From positions 157,124 through 221,123 of the forward strand of contig NZ_VLLA01000015.1 of the NCBI RefSeq assembly GCF_007830635.1: a stretch of DNA of 64,000 nt. Reading direction: 5' to 3'. Positions 60,913 to 64,000 of this stretch are shown here, in pieces. The first letter of the stretch is position 1. Every line of letters starts with the position of its first letter. A program made the translations under genes and the position numbers. This DNA is from Bradyrhizobium huanghuaihaiense (GTDB taxonomy: Bacteria; Pseudomonadota; Alphaproteobacteria; Rhizobiales; Xanthobacteraceae). The notes below the pieces were generated by a model. The model worked only from the letters and a program-made list of their open reading frames with translations, ran no database searches and was not told the DNA's origin.

Positions 60913-61770
60913 ATGTCGTCCGGTTCGCCGTCTGGATCTGATTCGAAGCGTCAGCGCGTCCTCCCGGTTCCCAAGGCCGCGGCGAACATGCGCACGTTCG
61001 AGCCGGATTCCTCGATCGTCTCCGACATCATCCCCTCGCCGAACCATGGCGAGCGCAACAAGGGTCGGCAGGCGGACATGATCCTGCTGCACTACACCGG
61101 CATGCCCGACGTCGAAGGCGCGCTGGCGCGGCTGTGCACGGCGGGCACCGAAGTGTCGGCGCATTACGTCGTGCTGGAGGACGGCCGCATCGTGCAATGC
61201 GTGCCCGAGGCCAAGCGCGCCTGGCACGCCGGCGTCTCGTCCTGGGCCGGCGAGGACGACGTCAATTCCTGCTCGATCGGCATCGAGATCGTCAATCGCG
61301 GTCACGACTGGGGCTATCCGGAGTTTCCGCTGCGCCAGATCGCGGCCGTGATCGCGCTGTGCCGCGGCATCATGCTTCGCCGCAAGGTACCCGCGCACCG
61401 GGTGCTCGGCCATTCCGACGTCGCCCCCGCGCGCAAGAAGGACCCCGGCGAAAAGTTTCCGTGGCATTCGCTGGCCAATTCCGGCGTCGGTCATTGGGTC
61501 ACGCCGGCACCGGTCGTGCGCGGCGAGACCCTGATGCTCGGCACCATCAGCGACGCGGTGTTGAGCATGCAGCAGGCGCTCGCAAAGTACGGCTATGGCG
61601 TTCCCCTCAACGGCAAATACGACGCCGCGACGATGGAGGTCGTCACCGCCTTCCAGCGCCATTTCCGTCCCGCGCGGCTCGACGGTGTTGCGGATCATTC
61701 GACGCTGTCGACCTTGCAGGCGCTGCTGGCGAGCCTGCCGCAGGATGGGACGGCGGTCGCGTCGAAGTGA
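60913..61770 (+). CDS. N-acetylmuramoyl-L-alanine amidase, AmpD-like, with peptidoglycan-binding domain
   Basis: 285 residues from the ATG at 60913; a TTG at 60880 is also in frame. The amidase_2 domain (about 45-185) has LLHYTGM with one zinc His, SAHYVV, and GHSDVAPARKKDPGEKF with the second zinc ligand and catalytic Lys/Asp. A C-terminal peptidoglycan-binding module (about 210-275) contains AVLSMQQALAKYGYGVPLNG. The enzyme cleaves anhydro-muropeptides for recycling. No signal peptide is visible, so a cytoplasmic AmpD role is plausible. It is divergent from the wall-synthesis cluster. Confidence 0.88.
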   Translation: MSSGSPSGSDSKRQRVLPVPKAAANMRTFEPDSSIVSDIIPSPNHGERNKGRQADMILLHYTGMPDVEGALARLCTAGTEVSAHYVVLEDGRIVQCVPEAKRAWHAGVSSWAGEDDVNSCSIGIEIVNRGHDWGYPEFPLRQIAAVIALCRGIMLRRKVPAHRVLGHSDVAPARKKDPGEKFPWHSLANSGVGHWVTPAPVVRGETLMLGTISDAVLSMQQALAKYGYGVPLNGKYDAATMEVVTAFQRHFRPARLDGVADHSTLSTLQALLASLPQDGTAVASK

Positions 61771-61782
61771 CGGCGGCTGCCG

Positions 61783-61883
61783 CACACTCCGTCATTGCGA
61801 GGAGCACTTGCGACGAAGCAATCCAGACTGTCTCTGCAGAGCCAGTCTGGATTGCTTCGCTACGCTCGCAATGACGGAGTGTG
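61783..61883. repeat. Palindromic repeat (CGTCATTGCGAG family)
   Basis: CACACTCCGTCATTGCGAG (61783-61801) pairs with the matching end at 61865-61883, with a second inner stem (AATCCAGACTGTCTCTGCAG region). It lies between the convergent amidase and sigma genes; its core family is shared with 34399-34478. Confidence 0.75.
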
Positions 61884-61889
61884 TGGCGA

Positions 61890-63122
61890 CTACCCCATCT
61901 CCCTCACCCTTCGCGCATAGAGCCGCCGCAACGGCTCGAGCTGCGTCGCCGCCGTCGCCGCGCGATAGGCCTTACGCGCCTCTTCCTTCCGCCCCAACCG
62001 CCGCAACAGATCCGCGCGCACCGCGGGCAGCAGCTCATAGCCATCGAGCCCGCCGCGCGCGGTGATCGCATCGACGAGATCGAGCGCACGTGCCGGGCCG
62101 TCGACCATCGACACCGCCGCGGCGTGGTTCAGCTCGATCACCGGCGACGGGTTGATGCGCAGCAGCACCTCGTACAGCCCTGCAATCTGCGGCCAGTCGG
62201 TCGCCTCGAAGCTCGGCGCGCGCGCATGCAGCGCCGCGATCGCGGCCTGCACCGCATAGGCTTGCGGCCGGCCGGGTATGCGCAGCGCCTCGTCAACCAG
62301 ACGCGAGCCCTCCTCGATCTGCGTGCGATCCCAGAGCGTGCGATCCTGCTCTTCCAGCAGCACGATGTCGCCGGCGGCCGTCTCGCGCCCGGCGCGCCGC
62401 GCATCATGCAGCAGCATCAGAGCGAGCAGGCCCTTGATGCCGCTGCGACCGGGCATCAGCCGGTCGAGCAAGCGGCCGAGCCGAATGGCCTCAGTCGCGA
62501 GATCCGGCCGCATCAGATCTGCGCCCGAGGTTGCGACATAGCCTTCGGTGAAGACGAGATAGATCACGGCGAGCACGCCATTGAGCCTGGGCGCCAGCGC
62601 CTCGCGCTCCGGCACCTCATAGGGAATGCCGGCAAGCCTGATCTTCTGCTTGGCGCGGACCAGCCGCTGCGCCATCGCCTCCTCACCAACGAGGAAAGCG
62701 CGCGCGACCTGCGCGGTGGAGAGCCCGCACACGGTGCGCAGCGTCAGCGCGACCTGGACCTCGGGCGCGAAGGCGGGATGGCAACAGGTGAAGATCAGTC
62801 GCAGCATGTCGTCGTCAAGCGTTGCCGGCGGCTCGTCGGTGCCTTGTGCGTTGAGTTCGAGCTCATGCACCAGCGCCTGCTGCTTGCCGCGGAAGACGGC
62901 CTGGCGGCGGATGCGGTCGATCGCCTTGTTGCGGGCGACATTGACCAGCCAGGCGCGGGGATTGTCAGGGACCTCGCACACCGCCCAGCGCTCCAGCGCC
63001 ACCGCGAACGCGTCCTGCAGCGCGTCCTCGGCGAGATCGAAATCGCCGACGAGGCGGATCAGCGTGGCCAGCGCCCGCCCCGCCTCGTCGCGGAAGATGG
63101 TTTCGATCTCGCTCGGGGTCAT
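61890..63122 (-). CDS. ECF42-type RNA polymerase sigma factor with C-terminal TPR-like extension
   Basis: 410 residues, about twice a normal ECF sigma factor. Sigma region 2 lies near 10-80 (LIRLVGDFDLAEDALQDAFA and WLVNVARNKAIDRIRRQ) and region 4 near 110-170 (LTLRTVCGLSTAQVARAFLV). The remaining 240 residues are helical and TPR-like (LLRRLGRKEEARKAYRAATA). This layout with a DGPF protein gene beside it defines ECF42. The DGPF gene is immediately upstream, 100 bases away, with a palindromic repeat in between. No anti-sigma factor gene is present, which is usual for this group. Confidence 0.88.
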   Translation of the reverse strand: MTPSEIETIFRDEAGRALATLIRLVGDFDLAEDALQDAFAVALERWAVCEVPDNPRAWLVNVARNKAIDRIRRQAVFRGKQQALVHELELNAQGTDEPPATLDDDMLRLIFTCCHPAFAPEVQVALTLRTVCGLSTAQVARAFLVGEEAMAQRLVRAKQKIRLAGIPYEVPEREALAPRLNGVLAVIYLVFTEGYVATSGADLMRPDLATEAIRLGRLLDRLMPGRSGIKGLLALMLLHDARRAGRETAAGDIVLLEEQDRTLWDRTQIEEGSRLVDEALRIPGRPQAYAVQAAIAALHARAPSFEATDWPQIAGLYEVLLRINPSPVIELNHAAAVSMVDGPARALDLVDAITARGGLDGYELLPAVRADLLRRLGRKEEARKAYRAATAATQLEPLRRLYARRVREMG

Positions 63123-63137
63123 TGAATGATGCTTTGC

Positions 63138-63218
63138 ACGTCATTCCGGGGCGTGCGAAGCACGAACCCGGAATCTCGAGGTTCCGGGTTCGGCCCTTTG
63201 GGCCGCCCCGGAACGACA
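63138..63218. repeat. Palindromic repeat inside the DGPF-ECF42 gene pair
   Basis: ACGTCATTCCGGGG (63138-63151) pairs with CCCCGGAACGAC (63206-63217), one mismatch. Inner arms: AACCCGGAA with TTCCGGGTT. Same family as 27298-27376. Confidence 0.7.
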
Positions 63219-63222
63219 TTGC

Positions 63223-63576
63223 TCACTTGTCGTACACCCAGATCGGCCGCACCTCGATCGAACCGACACGCGCGCTCGGAATCCGCGCCGCGATCTCGAT
63301 CGCCGCGTCGAGGTCCTTCGCCTCGATCAGGTAATAGCCGCCGAGCTGCTCGCGCGTCTCCGCGAACGGGCCGTCGGTCGTCAGCGTCTTGCCGTCGCGC
63401 ACGCGCACCGTGGTCGCGGTCGTGGTCGGGCGGAGCCGATCGCCGGCCTTGAAATTGCCGTTCCGGATGATGGATTGCGTAAAGGCCTCATACTCCGCCG
63501 ACATCTTCTGGGTGGTTCCCGTGTCAACCTTCGCGTACTCGACCTCGTTCTGGTAGATCATCAGCAGATACTGCAT
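63223..63576 (-). CDS. DGPF / YCII-related domain protein
   Basis: 117 residues from the ATG at 63576 (MQYLLMIYQNE), which follows an AGGAGTGA-like ribosome site. The motif TDGPFAETREQLGGYYLIEA (about 70-89) identifies the DGPF branch of the YCII family, dimeric ferredoxin-like small proteins. They accompany ECF42 sigma factors and may be their targets or partners. It is upstream of and co-directional with the sigma gene. A transposase gene fragment begins 90 bases away on its 5' side. Confidence 0.9.
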   Translation of the reverse strand: MQYLLMIYQNEVEYAKVDTGTTQKMSAEYEAFTQSIIRNGNFKAGDRLRPTTTATTVRVRDGKTLTTDGPFAETREQLGGYYLIEAKDLDAAIEIAARIPSARVGSIEVRPIWVYDK

Positions 63577-63665
63577 CGCTTCACTCCTGTTGTTCGGCTG
63601 TGTCGCCGACATCCAGTCGAACGGGGCGCGCTCCAAACGACATCTTCAGGATAAATTGTCGTCCG

Positions 63666-64000
63666 TTAAGAAGCCGGATTGATCGAGGCTGGCCGGGCGA
63701 GCGTGCGCCATAGCTGGGCCAGGAACAGGCACAAGAGATATCTCAGCCAGGCGAGGATGCGGCGGAAGTTGTGTCCGACGGCTGAGAGGACGACGTTGGC
63801 GGCATCGCCGGCGCGGCCTTTGAGGTAGCAGCGCCCGAGGTGGCCTTCCGCCTTCAGGTGTCCGATGATGGGCTCGATGGCGGAGCGGCGGCGCAGCTCG
63901 CGCTTGATGACACCGAAAACGCCGCGCTTCTGGCCGGAGATGAAGACGCGACGGGGATTTTGTGCGTCGTGGCCGCGGTATCCCTTGTCGACATAGGCCC
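63666..64000 (-). CDS. IS5-family transposase, C-terminal part (continues past window)
   Basis: Open from the right edge to TAA at 63666-63668. It translates to a C-terminal DDE transposase segment: AYVDKGYRGHD, then RRVFISGQKRGVFGVIKREL, RRRSAIEPIIGHLKAEGHLG (the late catalytic Glu region), and GDAANVVLSAVGHNFRRILA. This is the end pattern of IS5-type transposases common in Bradyrhizobium. The N-terminal part lies outside the window, so intactness cannot be judged. It reads the same way as the DGPF-ECF42 pair and could sit upstream of their promoter. Confidence 0.85.
   Translation of the reverse strand, partial: AYVDKGYRGHDAQNPRRVFISGQKRGVFGVIKRELRRRSAIEPIIGHLKAEGHLGRCYLKGRAGDAANVVLSAVGHNFRRILAWLRYLLCLFLAQLWRTLARPASINPAS
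63666..64000 (-). mobile_element. IS5-type insertion sequence, left end only
   Basis: Carries the transposase above. The outer terminal repeat should lie between 63600 and 63665, but I could not identify it without its partner beyond the window edge. Confidence 0.6.

Overview
The window is a GC-rich alphaproteobacterial chromosome segment, most likely Bradyrhizobium or a close relative (Nitrobacteraceae). This rests on strongly GC-biased third codon positions, a mur/fts cluster in rhizobial order ending in lpxC-bamD-recN-ligA, a long FtsZ with a rhizobial C-terminal peptide, a CYP199-like P450, a lone Flp pilin, and many palindromic intergenic repeats of the kind that fill Bradyrhizobium genomes. 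No rRNA, tRNA, CRISPR array, prophage or integrative element was seen. The only mobile element is an IS5-type transposase cut by the right edge.

Left part, 1-34.4 kb, is accessory and metabolic. A sorbosone-dehydrogenase-like protein comes first. A tartrate/malate utilisation locus follows: an aspartate-dehydrogenase-like gene and a LysR regulator, divergent from an MFS permease and tartrate dehydrogenase, with a LysR-type box between them. Then comes a surface/export locus: secreted TPR and FecR-domain proteins divergent from a 1363-residue FecR-VCBS-RTX protein. After that are two paralogous exported alpha/beta-hydrolase-like proteins; a CGNR zinc-finger protein divergent from a hydrolase across a set of GTAAC half-sites; a MarR regulator divergent from a solute-binding protein and a CYP199-like P450; an ABC-2 exporter; an L,D-transpeptidase; an M28-like protein; a GDPD; a fused MFS/spermidine synthase; an FAD oxidoreductase; an Flp pilin; prmA; a 59-residue small protein; a Xaa-Pro aminopeptidase; and a Bcr/CflA-type efflux pump.

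Central and right part, 34.5-60.5 kb, is one long minus-strand division and cell-wall cluster. In order of transcription it reads rsmH-ftsL-ftsI-murE-murF-mraY-murD-ftsW-murG-murC-murB-ddl-ftsQ-ftsA-ftsZ, then lpxC-bamD-recN-ligA. Several junctions are 4-bp stop/start overlaps. The genes supply cytoplasmic muropeptide synthesis, lipid I/II formation, septal transglycosylase and transpeptidase, the divisome, the committed lipid A step and outer-membrane assembly. mraZ is not visible upstream of rsmH; a divergent AmpD-like amidase sits there instead.

Right end, 60.9-64 kb: the amidase, an ECF42-type sigma factor with its DGPF (YCII-like) partner, and the truncated transposase.

The most unusual material is the FecR/VCBS/RTX locus with its histidine-rich tail, the hydrolase paralog pair, the GTAAC operator cluster, the CYP199-like locus without redox partners, a plus-strand terminator with no gene in front of it between ftsZ and lpxC, and small ORFs at 30603-30782 and 60479-60712. 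I see no clear case of a wholly new defence or mobile system.
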